Assembly (NCBI GenBank): GCA_023388995.1
Contig: JAEWFD010000027.1
Location: forward strand, 62,001 to 126,000
DNA length: 64,000 nt
From: Bacillota bacterium
GTDB lineage: Bacteria; Bacillota_I; Bacilli_A; Erysipelotrichales; Erysipelotrichaceae
Direction of reading: 5' to 3'
A program made the position numbers and the translations under genes. Within the stretch, counting starts at the first letter, position 1. Every line of letters starts with the position of its first letter. Shown here piece after piece: positions 1-9,171 of this stretch. Below the pieces are notes generated by a model. It saw only the letters and a program-made list of their open reading frames with translations. It made no database searches and was not told where the DNA came from.

Positions 1-146
1 TGAATTCGTCCTGCGTGTGCAGTATGGTCTTCGTGGGAGAAGTTTAAGCGGCAGACATTCATCCCTGCTGCCATCATTTTTGCCAGCATATCAGGATTTT
101 CGGATACTGGTCCTACGGTACAAAATATTTTAGTTTTTCTGATCAT
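1..146 (-). CDS. pyk: Pyruvate kinase, N-terminal fragment (cut by window edge)
   Basis: The first ~48 codons of pyruvate kinase, which converts phosphoenolpyruvate and ADP to pyruvate and ATP in the last step of glycolysis. The translation opens MIRKTKIFCTVGP and continues through AGMNVCRLNFSHEDH, the family's N-terminal signature containing the substrate-binding Arg and the NFSH segment. The start is the ATG at 144-146, preceded by AAAGGAG at good spacing. The gene lies 12 nt downstream of pfkA on the same strand, the usual pfkA-pyk glycolytic pair. The rest is outside the window. The identification is firm despite the short length. Confidence 0.93.
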   Translation of the reverse strand, partial: MIRKTKIFCTVGPVSENPDMLAKMMAAGMNVCRLNFSHEDHTAHAGRI

Positions 147-158
147 ATGTTACTCCTT

Positions 159-1121
159 TTACACAAGTTTTCCAAATAATTGGTATAATTCTTTTCTTGA
201 TGAACGTGGCATATCCAATGCTTCTTCAATTGGAATATTCACGATCTTGTTATCTAAGATGCCGACACATTGTCCTCCAATCCCCTCAGCCAGCAACTCT
301 ACTGCTCTGCTGCCAAGACGGGATGCCAGTACACGATCAAACGGCGACGGTGAACCACCGCGCTGTACATGTCCCAAAACAGTTGCTCTTCCATCAAAAC
401 CTGTACTCTTGGTAACTTTGCGGGCAAATGCTTCCACATCAGTCATTTTCTCCGAAATAATCACTATGGCATGATTTTTCTTCAGTACGTTATGAAAATA
501 CTCCAATTGTTTTAATACATCGACTTCATCAAATCCGCTCTGTGCCGTAATCACAATTTCCGCACCAGTTGCAAGACCTGCCCAAATGGCCAAATCACCA
601 CAGCGGTTTCCCATCACTTCCACAACACTGCAGCGACGATGAGAACTAGATGTATCTCTTAGTTTATCCACTGCTTCAACGACAGTATTCAATGCCGTAT
701 CGAACCCAATGGAGAAGTCCGACGAAGAAATATCATTGTCAATTGTGCCTGGCAAGGCAATGCAATTAATCCCCATTTTGGTGAGCTCTGATGCTCCACG
801 GTAACTTCCGTCACCGCCAATCACAACCACTGCGTCAATTCCAACTTGATTCAATTGTTCAATCGCTTTTTCGCGCACTTCTGCTTGCTTGAATTCCGGA
901 AGTCTGGCAGTTCCTAAAATGGTTCCTCCACGTCCAAGCATTTCACTGACACTGTGACGGTCCATTGGAACAATCTTTCCTTCAACCATTCCTCGATAGC
1001 CATCATATATACCATAAACTTCAATATCCATAGACAATGCAGAACGAACTACAGCCCGAATGGCAGCATTCATTCCCGGCGAATCGCCCCCAGAAGTCAT
1101 AACCCCGATCTTCTTGATCAT
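159..1121 (-). CDS. pfkA: ATP-dependent 6-phosphofructokinase
   Basis: A 320-residue PfkA, the usual bacterial length. It phosphorylates fructose-6-phosphate to the 1,6-bisphosphate and is the main control point of glycolysis. Visible motifs are GVMTSGGDSPGMNAA at the N-terminus (ATP site), the GGDGSYRGA loop near residue 100, GTIDNDI (catalytic Asp region), EVMGNRCGDLA, and LGHVQRGGSP near residue 250. I chose the ATG at 1119-1121 over the longer in-frame start because MIKKIGV matches family N-termini and AAAGGATG precedes it by about 10 nt. It probably forms a transcription unit with pyk downstream. Confidence 0.96.
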   Translation of the reverse strand: MIKKIGVMTSGGDSPGMNAAIRAVVRSALSMDIEVYGIYDGYRGMVEGKIVPMDRHSVSEMLGRGGTILGTARLPEFKQAEVREKAIEQLNQVGIDAVVVIGGDGSYRGASELTKMGINCIALPGTIDNDISSSDFSIGFDTALNTVVEAVDKLRDTSSSHRRCSVVEVMGNRCGDLAIWAGLATGAEIVITAQSGFDEVDVLKQLEYFHNVLKKNHAIVIISEKMTDVEAFARKVTKSTGFDGRATVLGHVQRGGSPSPFDRVLASRLGSRAVELLAEGIGGQCVGILDNKIVNIPIEEALDMPRSSRKELYQLFGKLV

Positions 1122-1192
1122 TTTTTTCACATCCTTTGAAACAACCATAATAATATCATTTACATCGCCTATTTACTATAGGTAAGTACAAA

Positions 1193-2086
1193 TTATCGTC
1201 GACTTTTTCCAGTAACTTCGACTTCTGTCGCCAGTGCTTTGATTCGTTCCATGATTCTAATCGCTTTCATCGGTTCCTCATCACCATACTGATTCTTGAT
1301 AAAGTGTTGTTCTAACTGCTGCCAGTTGAAATTACTTGTGAAACAGGTCCATTTTTGTTCATTCATCCGTGCATCCAGGATGGTAAATAAAAGTTCATCC
1401 CGGGTTGATGAAAGCACCATTTCAGCTCCGATATCATCCAGCACCAGCAAATCAACAGACATCAAATCGTAAAGTAAATCAAAGTCTATTTTAGGTTTAT
1501 TTTGCGCGACAAAATCCAACACATTTACGAATGCTACCTGTTTGCCATCATTCGCAAATTTATTTACCAGACAATGCATTAAATAGGATTTACCAACACC
1601 GGGAGCACCAAACAAGTAAAATCCTTTTTTCTTTGGCTCCACCGACCATTCTACGATTTGATTGAACACCCTTTGATAGTCCGCTTCTTCTTTACGCACA
1701 TCAACTTGCTTGAATGTGATCCCCAACTGCTGCAAGGATGGTTTTTTGAATTGATACAAACGCAGTTTCGCCAATTGCTTTTGCTGCTCTATCATATAGC
1801 GGCAAGGGGTTTTCACCCATTGTACAACACCGATTTTACGAAGTACCTCTACATGTCCTTTTTCTTTTTTCACGCAGGAAGAAAGTCCCGGGCAAGATCG
1901 GCATTCATGGATCTCCTCAATCAGTTTCATGAAAAAAGGAACATTCTGGTATAAATCATTCAGCTCCATTTGGTGTTCTTCCAGATAGCGCAAAATGAAT
2001 GGTGAGTTGCGCAAGAGTTCAACTTGGTCTTGATTATATGCATCCACTTCTTTTGGCACTTTCAGGTGTACTTGCAATCGTTCCAT
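1193..2086 (-). CDS. dnaI: Primosomal helicase loader DnaI
   Basis: A 297-residue AAA+ helicase loader. In Bacillus, DnaI loads the replicative helicase at the origin and at restarting forks together with DnaB and DnaD. The N-terminal half has a Cys/His cluster (CRSCPGLSSC with downstream His) matching the DnaI zinc-binding helicase-interaction domain. The C-terminal half has Walker A GAPGVGKS, Walker B LLVLDDIG and a sensor-type TSNF motif. AAGGAGGATGCT precedes the ATG. It sits 10 nt downstream of dnaB, the conserved dnaB-dnaI pair. Confidence 0.94.
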   Translation of the reverse strand: MERLQVHLKVPKEVDAYNQDQVELLRNSPFILRYLEEHQMELNDLYQNVPFFMKLIEEIHECRSCPGLSSCVKKEKGHVEVLRKIGVVQWVKTPCRYMIEQQKQLAKLRLYQFKKPSLQQLGITFKQVDVRKEEADYQRVFNQIVEWSVEPKKKGFYLFGAPGVGKSYLMHCLVNKFANDGKQVAFVNVLDFVAQNKPKIDFDLLYDLMSVDLLVLDDIGAEMVLSSTRDELLFTILDARMNEQKWTCFTSNFNWQQLEQHFIKNQYGDEEPMKAIRIMERIKALATEVEVTGKSRR

Positions 2087-2096
2087 AGCATCCTCC

Positions 2097-3302
2097 TTAT
2101 AGACTATCTAGTAATTTTTGCAGCCGTTCATAATCAATATCAGAACTTTCATTCGTTCGCTCCCGGTAAACAGGAACAGGTTCCACGATTCGCGGAGAAC
2201 GTGTCCGTGTTTGCTTCACCGGCTCTTTCGGACGTTCTGCTTCTTCCAATACTTGCAGTGCTATCTCTTTGGTATTCACACCGCTGCGACTCCAGCTGGC
2301 ACAAATTTTATCCATAAATTTATAATTGAAATTCTCTGTTTTTTTCCAAGTATATTCCAGCAATACATTAAATACTTCCTGCTTTATTTGATAGTCTTTT
2401 ACCAGTCGGTCAAAGCTTTCGATTTCACTTTGCGCCAGCTTCATATTTGCCTGCAATGTCGCAACGAACTGCACCGCATTCAAAGCATAGCGGTCAGCTG
2501 CTAAAGGCTGCGTTTCCGTTATTCCTTCTTTGCGCACATAATGCTGAATACTTTGCTTGAAACTATCCTGATTCAAGCAGTTTTGCTCACGATTGAAATT
2601 ACGGACAACCAGCTTTACCATAGCATCATGCGGAATCTGGTTCGATTGACCGTAATAATTGATCAAAGAGAAATCCTGCATGCGAATTTCTTTATGCGGC
2701 AATAAGAAGCACTTGGGATCAGACGCCATGCAGTAGGCCTGAAAATCATAGCGGTGATACGGATCATATTCAGTGTCCGGCTCAGCTTCTTCCATAGTAT
2801 GACTGAATTGCTGCTCTTTCTCATAGCTCCATTCCGCAAAATCATATTGCATTACACTTGTTATTTCCTCAAATGCTTCCATATCATCTGACTCTTTCAG
2901 CTTCTCCAGCTGGCGCTGCACATAAGGCAATCCGACTTTTGAAGTTAACAACCGTGCAAATAAATCATGTTTCAAGAATTGCTCGTAGGATTTCGGTGGC
3001 AGCACATAGTAATAATAAATATTGCTTTTTTCTTGCCTCAGCACAAACGTGCGGACAAGTAAAAATTGTTCCAATTCACTTCTTGCCTGCTCCAATTCCT
3101 CAATGCGCACTTGCATTTTTTCGCATAACATATGATGCGTTTCATATTTTAGGCCAAGCTGCCGTGCCACCAGCGTATAGTACAAACAAAGTGCTTGCTT
3201 TGACAGCAGCGGCTGGTATAAATTTGCTATGACATCCATATGATCCAACGACAAAGAGAATTTCGGTTTGGTCAGAAATAAATCATTTCCTACTAACAAC
3301 AT
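2097..3302 (-). CDS. dnaB: Replication initiation/membrane attachment protein DnaB (Bacillus type)
   Basis: A ~401-residue homologue of B. subtilis DnaB, the DnaD-like initiation and primosome protein (not the helicase). The N-terminal region around residues 15-60 (LDHMDVIANLYQPLLSKQALCLYYTL) is the typical winged-helix start. The middle and C-terminal region contains a DnaB/DnaD-type helical domain with FNVLLEYTWKKTENFNYKFMD. Neighbour dnaI supports the call. Two ATGs lie six bases apart; AGGGAGG spacing favours the second, at 3300-3302. The 5' end overlaps coaE by 20 nt, suggesting translational coupling. Confidence 0.9.
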   Translation of the reverse strand: MLLVGNDLFLTKPKFSLSLDHMDVIANLYQPLLSKQALCLYYTLVARQLGLKYETHHMLCEKMQVRIEELEQARSELEQFLLVRTFVLRQEKSNIYYYYVLPPKSYEQFLKHDLFARLLTSKVGLPYVQRQLEKLKESDDMEAFEEITSVMQYDFAEWSYEKEQQFSHTMEEAEPDTEYDPYHRYDFQAYCMASDPKCFLLPHKEIRMQDFSLINYYGQSNQIPHDAMVKLVVRNFNREQNCLNQDSFKQSIQHYVRKEGITETQPLAADRYALNAVQFVATLQANMKLAQSEIESFDRLVKDYQIKQEVFNVLLEYTWKKTENFNYKFMDKICASWSRSGVNTKEIALQVLEEAERPKEPVKQTRTRSPRIVEPVPVYRERTNESSDIDYERLQKLLDSL

Positions 3303-3894
3303 GAGCATCCTCCCTTTCGTGTTTCAGTACTCCCGCAAGCCAATGATGCACCGCTTCTTTTAAATCTTCCAGCGTTCCATCATTGGAAATCGTATCATCC
3401 GCCAGCTGCATTTTCGTATGCTGATTTAATTGCGTCTGCAGCCGCTCCTCCACCTGTTTTTGGGTAAGTTGTGAGCGCTGCATCACACGTTCAATCAGCA
3501 GCTTATCCTCTGCAACGACACAAAGTGTTCGGTCGCAAACATGATCAAAACCAGATTCAAACAGCAACGGCACTTCCCAAAACACCAGCTTCTGCCCTTC
3601 ACTTTGGCGCTGCAACTCATTTTTCACCATAGGATGAAGAATTTGCTCCAAGCGTTGTTTTTCATTCGGATGCCGGAAAATGAGATTTGCCAGTGCCTGG
3701 CGATCAATCAGTCCATTCTGTTGAATCAATGATGAGGGAAATTCTTTTGCAACGGCAAGATAGCCTGGCTGCCCCGGCTCCATCAGCTGCCGGGAAATCT
3801 CATCAGCATTTAACACCAAATAGCCAGCATCCCTAAGGACCTGACTTACTGTACTTTTCCCGCTTCCAATGCTCCCGGTAATTCCTACAATCAT
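3283..3894 (-). CDS. coaE: Dephospho-CoA kinase
   Basis: A 203-residue P-loop kinase catalysing the last step of coenzyme A synthesis, phosphorylation of dephospho-CoA at the ribose 3'-OH. MIVGITGSIGSGKST at the N-terminus is the CoaE Walker A signature; LNADEISRQL and VVFWEVPLLFESG-like segments follow. The start is the ATG at 3892-3894, which overlaps the mutM stop as ATGA; the longer in-frame extension has no SD and is discarded. In Bacillus this gene also lies in the polA-mutM-coaE-dnaB neighbourhood. Confidence 0.95.
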   Translation of the reverse strand: MIVGITGSIGSGKSTVSQVLRDAGYLVLNADEISRQLMEPGQPGYLAVAKEFPSSLIQQNGLIDRQALANLIFRHPNEKQRLEQILHPMVKNELQRQSEGQKLVFWEVPLLFESGFDHVCDRTLCVVAEDKLLIERVMQRSQLTQKQVEERLQTQLNQHTKMQLADDTISNDGTLEDLKEAVHHWLAGVLKHEREDAHVVSRK

Positions 3895-4724
3895 TTTGGT
3901 GCTCCTTTTCTTTGGCAAGTCTTGCAATAAAAGGTTCCCCGACCTTTAAACATTTGCTTCACAATGGGCGACTGGCACACCAAACAAGGTTCACCTGCCC
4001 GTTGATATACATACAAGTGCAGCTGAAACCTACCTGTCACTCCCAAAGAAGCGGTATAGGTGCGGATACTTGTTCCGCCGCTTGCGATGGCATTCTCTAA
4101 TATTCTACGAATCTGTTTCAATAATTCCTCGCTATCCTTGCGCGTGATTGTGTTGGTAAGCATATATGGATGTAGCTTCGCTGCAAAACAAGCCTCGTTG
4201 GCATAAATATTTCCAATACCTGTTACATAGCGCTGATCCAGCAAAAAGTCTTTCAATGCTACTTTTCTTTGATGAAGCATTTGATAGAAACCTTTTGCAT
4301 CTAAGTTTTGATCCCACGGTTCATATCCCAAGGCAGCAAGGCACTCCGGCGTTTCGTCCTGATCATACAAGTAAAAGCGTCCGAATTTTCGCGTATCATG
4401 GTAACATAGCAAACGACCATCATCCAAATAGAAGATCAGATGAACATGCTTGCGTTCAAAAGCTTCTGTTTTATCATAAAAATAAAACTTTCCTTCCATC
4501 CGCAAATGGCAATACAGCTGCTGATCATCAATCCTGAAGCACAAATACTTTCCCCGGCGATCAAATTTCTGCCATGTTTTTCCAATCAATTTCGCTTTGA
4601 AATCAGCAACAGCAACTTGATGTAATAATTTTGGATAGGGCACTTCAATATCTACGATCTTGTGATCTTGAAGCTGCTGCTCCAAGATGCGCAATACGGT
4701 TTCTACCTCTGGTAATTCCGGCAT
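3891..4724 (-). CDS. mutM: Formamidopyrimidine-DNA glycosylase (Fpg/MutM)
   Basis: A 277-residue bifunctional glycosylase/AP lyase that removes 8-oxoguanine and formamidopyrimidines. MPELPEVETV gives the catalytic N-terminal Pro and Glu. The middle holds the helix-two-turn-helix segment (TGIGNIYANEACF), followed by GGTSIRTY. The C-terminus has the four-cysteine zinc finger (CLVCQ and CKTCQ) with the conserved KGRGTFYC stretch. It lies 9 nt downstream of polA and overlaps coaE by 4 nt, so polA-mutM-coaE-dnaB-dnaI is probably one repair/replication operon. Confidence 0.97.
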   Translation of the reverse strand: MPELPEVETVLRILEQQLQDHKIVDIEVPYPKLLHQVAVADFKAKLIGKTWQKFDRRGKYLCFRIDDQQLYCHLRMEGKFYFYDKTEAFERKHVHLIFYLDDGRLLCYHDTRKFGRFYLYDQDETPECLAALGYEPWDQNLDAKGFYQMLHQRKVALKDFLLDQRYVTGIGNIYANEACFAAKLHPYMLTNTITRKDSEELLKQIRRILENAIASGGTSIRTYTASLGVTGRFQLHLYVYQRAGEPCLVCQSPIVKQMFKGRGTFYCKTCQRKGAPK

Positions 4725-4733
4725 ATACAGTAC

Positions 4734-7277
4734 CTACTTTGCTTCCAGCCAGTTTTTGCCTGTATGAACCTCTACGGTCAGAGGCACTTTCAGCTGCATG
4801 GCTTCTTCCATCCCCTTCGTCACAATTTGACGCATGAGTTCTACTTCTTCCAATACGACATCAAAAATCAATTCATCGTGTACTTGCAAGATCATTTTAG
4901 AAGCAACCTGCTGCTCTTTCATCATGTTATCAATATGAATCATGGCTAGCTTGATCAGATCAGCGGCGCTTCCTTGAATCGGAGCATTCATCGCAGCTCT
5001 TCTTCCCGCTTCTCTGACTGCATGGTTTTTATCCTGCAATTCCCTGATATAACGACGACGCTGCAAGATTGTCTTCACATATCCGTTTTGCTCACCATCT
5101 TCGACAATTCTATGCATGAACGGCTGAATATCCGGAAATGCCGCAAAATAGCGTTCAATAAACTCCTGCGCTTCTTTTCTGGTGATTCCTGTTTGCTGAG
5201 CTAAGCCAAAATCGGAAATACCATAGACAATACCGAAGTTAATCGCTTTTGCTTGTCTTCGCATCAATGATGTGACTTGATCTGCTTCCACATGAAAAAT
5301 CTTCATTGCGGTTGAGGTATGAATATCACCTTTGTCTTTAAATACTTGGATCAATTCCTTGCTTTCACTCATATGAGCAAGCATGCGAAGTTCCACCTGC
5401 GAATAGTCAGCAGACAGCAAAATATGCTGTTCGCTGCTCGCTACAAATGCTTTGCGGATTTCTTTCGTTTCTTCATTGCGCACGGATATATTTTGCAGAT
5501 TCGGATCTTTGCTGGACAAACGACCTGTCTGTGCCAATGCCTGATGATAATTCGTATGAATTTTACCATCCAGCTGGATGTATTTCTGCAAGCCCTCAGC
5601 ATATGTAGAATACAATTTGCTGTACTTGCGATATTCTAAAATCAAATTGATGATGATATGACTGTCCTGTAATTTTTCTAAAATATCCACAGCAGTGGAA
5701 CGCTTTTTATTTGCCGGCAAGCCCAGCTCATCGAATAATACTTCCGCCATTTGCTTCGGAGAATTCAAATTAAATGGATGCCCCACCAAAAGGTAGATTT
5801 CATCGGCTAAACTTTCGTATTTTTCTTTTGTTTTTTGGGCAATTTCCATCAAAATCGGCTGGTCAACCGCAATTCCCTGCACTTCCATGTCATACAAAAC
5901 ATAGCACAAAGGCAGTTCCAATGTATCATACAATACATCCAGCTGGTCTTGCACCAGCTTTTCTTGAAACTGCTTCATGATCGAAGGAAATGCCTTGACT
6001 GCTCTGCCATATAGCTGCAGCTGCTCTTCCATATCTTTCGAAAATAGTGTTTTATCCAGCAGATTCACTTCAATGCCTTGCTTATGTAAGATAGAAGTCA
6101 GGTCTGTCGATTCGTTGGAATCCAGCAAAAAGGATGCCAGATGCAAATCACGGCATTCGCGCGACAGCAAAACCGCATCTGCTTTCAAAAGATGCAATGT
6201 TTCCTTGACATGATGGATGATCCATTGTTGTGCCTGAAACCATTCCATCAGCGTTGAATCTTGCTTCAACTCCTGCAGGGATAGCCGGTAAACTTCTTTG
6301 CCATCTGAGAGTAAAAAGACATCGAAATCCGGCAGATAATGCAAACCGCAAGGACCTGCCAAAGCAGCGGGTTGCAGCGGAAGAATTTGAATTGCTTCTT
6401 GTTCTTCTGTTTTCGGCAAATCAAAATCCAAGCGGTTAATTAAGGAACGCATCTCATATTTTTCATAGAATTGTTTCAAGCCGAAGGAATTTCTTTGATA
6501 TTGACACTCCTCAAACGTGATATCTACCTGGATATCCAAGCAAATGGTAGCCAGTTTCTTGGATAAGCGTGCCTGATCTTGATAGGTAACAATCGCATCC
6601 GCCATTTTTCCGCCGATTTCCTGCGCATGTTCCAGTACGGCTTCCAACGTATGGTATTTGGACAGCCATTTGATGGCCGTTTTCTCTCCCACTTTAGGAA
6701 TGCCCGGAATATTATCGCTGGTATCCCCCATTAATCCTTTCAAATCAATAATTTGCGTTGGCGTTAATTGATAGTCCTCTTGCAACGCCGCCAAATCCAT
6801 CCGTTTTAATTCCGTAACTCCATTTTTGGTAATCAGCACATTGACCCGCTCATTAATCAGCTGCAATAAATCACGGTCGCTGGATAAGATATCAACATAT
6901 GCGTCCGCAAATCTGCGGGACAAGCTGCCGATGATATCATCTGCTTCATATCCGCTTACCTCCAGCCATGGAATGCCATAAGCCGTCAAAAATTCCCGCA
7001 CAATCGGAAACTGTATCACCAGTTCACTAGGTGCTTCTTTTCTGGTTCCCTTATATTCTTCAAACAACTCATGCCGGAAGTTTTTCTTGCCGCTGTCAAA
7101 AGCAACCAGTATTTTATCCGGCTGTATTTGCTCAATCACCTTTGTCAGCATATTGCTGAAAGCAAAAATGGCATTGGTGGGGATATTGGTGCTTGTCGTC
7201 ATCATTTTGCCATAGGCAGTTGCATAATAAGCGCGAAACATCAAAGAATAGCCATCGACAAGTAATATCTTTTCCAT
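4734..7277 (-). CDS. polA: DNA polymerase I
   Basis: An 847-residue family A polymerase for gap filling and Okazaki fragment processing. Residues 1-290 form the 5'-3' exonuclease (LLVDGYSLMFRAYYA, GYEADDIIG, GLMGDTSDNIPG). Residues about 290-470 occupy the 3'-5' exonuclease position, but no acidic DxE motif is visible, so proofreading is probably lost, as in Bacillus-type Pol I. The C-terminus has the polymerase motifs DYSQVELR, RRQAKAINFGIVYG and QVHDEL. The ATG at 7275-7277 is preceded by AGAGGTG; the upstream in-frame Met lacks an SD. A TATAAT lies at 7296-7301 on this strand. Confidence 0.97.
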   Translation of the reverse strand: MEKILLVDGYSLMFRAYYATAYGKMMTTSTNIPTNAIFAFSNMLTKVIEQIQPDKILVAFDSGKKNFRHELFEEYKGTRKEAPSELVIQFPIVREFLTAYGIPWLEVSGYEADDIIGSLSRRFADAYVDILSSDRDLLQLINERVNVLITKNGVTELKRMDLAALQEDYQLTPTQIIDLKGLMGDTSDNIPGIPKVGEKTAIKWLSKYHTLEAVLEHAQEIGGKMADAIVTYQDQARLSKKLATICLDIQVDITFEECQYQRNSFGLKQFYEKYEMRSLINRLDFDLPKTEEQEAIQILPLQPAALAGPCGLHYLPDFDVFLLSDGKEVYRLSLQELKQDSTLMEWFQAQQWIIHHVKETLHLLKADAVLLSRECRDLHLASFLLDSNESTDLTSILHKQGIEVNLLDKTLFSKDMEEQLQLYGRAVKAFPSIMKQFQEKLVQDQLDVLYDTLELPLCYVLYDMEVQGIAVDQPILMEIAQKTKEKYESLADEIYLLVGHPFNLNSPKQMAEVLFDELGLPANKKRSTAVDILEKLQDSHIIINLILEYRKYSKLYSTYAEGLQKYIQLDGKIHTNYHQALAQTGRLSSKDPNLQNISVRNEETKEIRKAFVASSEQHILLSADYSQVELRMLAHMSESKELIQVFKDKGDIHTSTAMKIFHVEADQVTSLMRRQAKAINFGIVYGISDFGLAQQTGITRKEAQEFIERYFAAFPDIQPFMHRIVEDGEQNGYVKTILQRRRYIRELQDKNHAVREAGRRAAMNAPIQGSAADLIKLAMIHIDNMMKEQQVASKMILQVHDELIFDVVLEEVELMRQIVTKGMEEAMQLKVPLTVEVHTGKNWLEAK

Positions 7278-7310
7278 AAAAACACCTCTTTCTGTATTAT
7301 AACCAAAAGC

Positions 7311-7328
7311 AAGTAGGCATTGCCTACT
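7311..7328 (-). terminator. Hairpin at lipoprotein gene end, before polA
   Basis: On the minus strand AGTAGGC-AAT-GCCTACT forms a 7-bp hairpin, followed by a short TGCTTTT run. It overlaps the stop codon of the upstream lipoprotein gene and immediately precedes the polA -10 candidate. The T-run is short, so this is a weak terminator or an attenuator. Confidence 0.45.
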
Positions 7329-8277
7329 CACCAATGGACTCTAATGTAGTCAAATTATCATACATTAGCTTCAAATAATCTTCGTTGCCAGCTTTATTCT
7401 CTGACGTCAAAGAACTCAAGTTATTCAATACTACTGGCTTTAATTCCAATTCATCCACCAATTGCTGAAACAGCTCTTCCATATCAGCTGTCATATTTGG
7501 CTCCTTGGCAATATATTCAACACCATCTTCTTTGATTTTATTCTTAATGACTTCTAATTGAATGCGATTTGGCAAAGCTCCGTATTTAGAAAGAATCACC
7601 GGATACACTTGTACGCCAAACGCCATTTGCCAGTTCCCGAAGCTAGGAGTCATGGTAACAATCTTCACATTTTTCTTCGCTTTCTTGAGTACCTGGTATT
7701 CTGCATCCAGCCGTGCAAGGTCTGCTTCAACAGCCTTGAAATTACGTGTAAAGTAGATTTCAGATTCAGGGAAATGTTCAATCAGCCAGTCTTTGATTGC
7801 CCGTGCCATGCTGGTCATGCCAATCGGGTCCATCCACAAGAAAGGATCTTTTGCATACTTATCAATGCGGTCAAATTCCTTCAGCGGGTAATACTCGGAC
7901 TCTACCACCGCTTTGTCTTGATTGCTGTAGACATAGGTGAACCGCGCAAACTCATATACCGAAGCATGCAAGGACAAATCCAGCACATTCACTTTAGAAT
8001 CCCGGATTTCCTTTAAGTATAAATCATAATATGGCTCCAGACCACTAATATGAATCAATAACATTGCTTGATTTAAGTCATCCAAATAGCCCGGTTCAAT
8101 CCCTGCTCTTTGAATTACCATATCTTCACTAATCGAACAAGTCGATACTCGTTCACCGCCAATTTTGTTCACCAAATATGTGATCGGATAAGCCGTTGTG
8201 CATACCTTTGTTTGTTTGGAAGAACATGCTGTCAATGTACTGAACACCAGTAGCATGACCAGGATCAATCTCTTCAT
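7324..8277 (-). CDS. ZnuA/AdcA-like lipoprotein lacking the metal ligands
   Basis: A 317-residue lipoprotein (lipobox LTAC, Cys18) with the fold signature of cluster A-I zinc/manganese ABC-binding proteins: TTAYPITYLVNKIGG at the N-terminus, an IEP motif, DPFLWMDP, TPSFGNWQMAFG and a C-terminal NNLSSLT...DYLKLMYDNL. Each position where family members carry a metal ligand is changed: His to Ala58, His to Phe146, His to Thr210 and Glu to Ser288. The His-rich loop is also absent, and no permease or ATPase gene is nearby. It probably binds something other than zinc or acts as a scaffold. ATG chosen with SD AGAGGTG; the preceding TTG is discarded. Confidence 0.8.
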   Translation of the reverse strand: MKRLILVMLLVFSTLTACSSKQTKVCTTAYPITYLVNKIGGERVSTCSISEDMVIQRAGIEPGYLDDLNQAMLLIHISGLEPYYDLYLKEIRDSKVNVLDLSLHASVYEFARFTYVYSNQDKAVVESEYYPLKEFDRIDKYAKDPFLWMDPIGMTSMARAIKDWLIEHFPESEIYFTRNFKAVEADLARLDAEYQVLKKAKKNVKIVTMTPSFGNWQMAFGVQVYPVILSKYGALPNRIQLEVIKNKIKEDGVEYIAKEPNMTADMEELFQQLVDELELKPVVLNNLSSLTSENKAGNEDYLKLMYDNLTTLESIGE

Positions 8278-8384
8278 CAACCTTCACCTCTGTGACCCAT
8301 TATAGCACAACCATTTCCTCCATAGCAAACTGTTTCAATCATCCTTGCAGCTGCGTTGACCATCAAACTGCAAAGTCCCTGATC

Positions 8385-8407
8385 ACAAAAAAGGAGCAAT
8401 GCTCCTT
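8385..8407 (-). terminator. Terminator after spoIVFB-like gene
   Basis: On the minus strand AAGGAGC-ATT-GCTCCTT is followed by TTTT. The hairpin begins at the stop codon of the spoIVFB-like gene and closes the mreC-to-spoIVFB operon. Confidence 0.8.
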
Positions 8408-9170
8408 ATAGGAAGATAGATTTGGAAGAGGTTGCCGGCTGATGTTCCAATACATGATGGTGAAGCCACTCTTGTTCAGTTATCGTTTTGCCGTTTACCT
8501 GCACCAAGTTTTGATAATTGCGAAGCAAATCGCGATGACGATGTTCTTTCTTACGCGCTAAAAATGGATGCAGATACCGAAATAAATAAAAATTGCGAGC
8601 ATGTGCTTTGCGATACTTCCATGCTGCTGCGAGCTGAACAAACAGAAATACATAAATAACAGCTAGCATATCAAATCGCTTCACATAATAAATCGCAGTG
8701 CAAAGCAACAGCACCAAAGACCAGCAAAAAACAGCAATTCGTGCTTTTTGATAAGGCAGCCACAAATGAAATAAACTATGCACAATTCGTCCGCCATCCA
8801 GCGGATAAATTGGTAAACTATTGAACAGCAGAATGGATTGATTGATCTGATTCATCCATTGCCAATTGACTTGTGAAATCAGATCCAGTCTCAAGAACAG
8901 TGTTAAAAGCGGATTTGAAATTAGATAAGAAACAAGTCCTGCACTTGCAATCATCATCTCATCCAAACTATGGCGGAATTCCAGCTGCTCCACTTGCATG
9001 GATAAGCCAAAGGGATAGATCACTATTTCCGATATTGGATACCGCAAAAGGATGGCAGCAAGAATATGCGCCAGTTCATGGATGGAGATCAGAAAAAAGA
9101 TTTGCATGATTGTTTTTCCATATCCTGCCACAAAAAACAGCATAAAAAAAAGAAGACTGTAAAGCGGCAT
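8406..9170 (-). CDS. spoIVFB: SpoIVFB-like intramembrane site-2 metalloprotease (M50)
   Basis: About 254 residues with the M50 zinc site: HELAH in a hydrophobic helix near residue 32 and LPIYPLDGGR (NPxDG-like) further on, embedded in several membrane segments. In Bacillus SpoIVFB cleaves pro-sigma-K in the forespore outer membrane, inhibited by SpoIVFA. It follows the spoIVFA-like gene directly, the same order as in B. subtilis (minC-minD-spoIVFA-spoIVFB). The start is uncertain: MPLYSLLF at 9168-9170 begins 1 nt after the spoIVFA stop and has only a weak SD; in-frame Mets up to about 45 codons upstream overlap spoIVFA. Confidence 0.88.
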   Translation of the reverse strand: MPLYSLLFFMLFFVAGYGKTIMQIFFLISIHELAHILAAILLRYPISEIVIYPFGLSMQVEQLEFRHSLDEMMIASAGLVSYLISNPLLTLFLRLDLISQVNWQWMNQINQSILLFNSLPIYPLDGGRIVHSLFHLWLPYQKARIAVFCWSLVLLLCTAIYYVKRFDMLAVIYVFLFVQLAAAWKYRKAHARNFYLFRYLHPFLARKKEHRHRDLLRNYQNLVQVNGKTITEQEWLHHHVLEHQPATSSKSIFL

Positions 9171-9171
9171 T

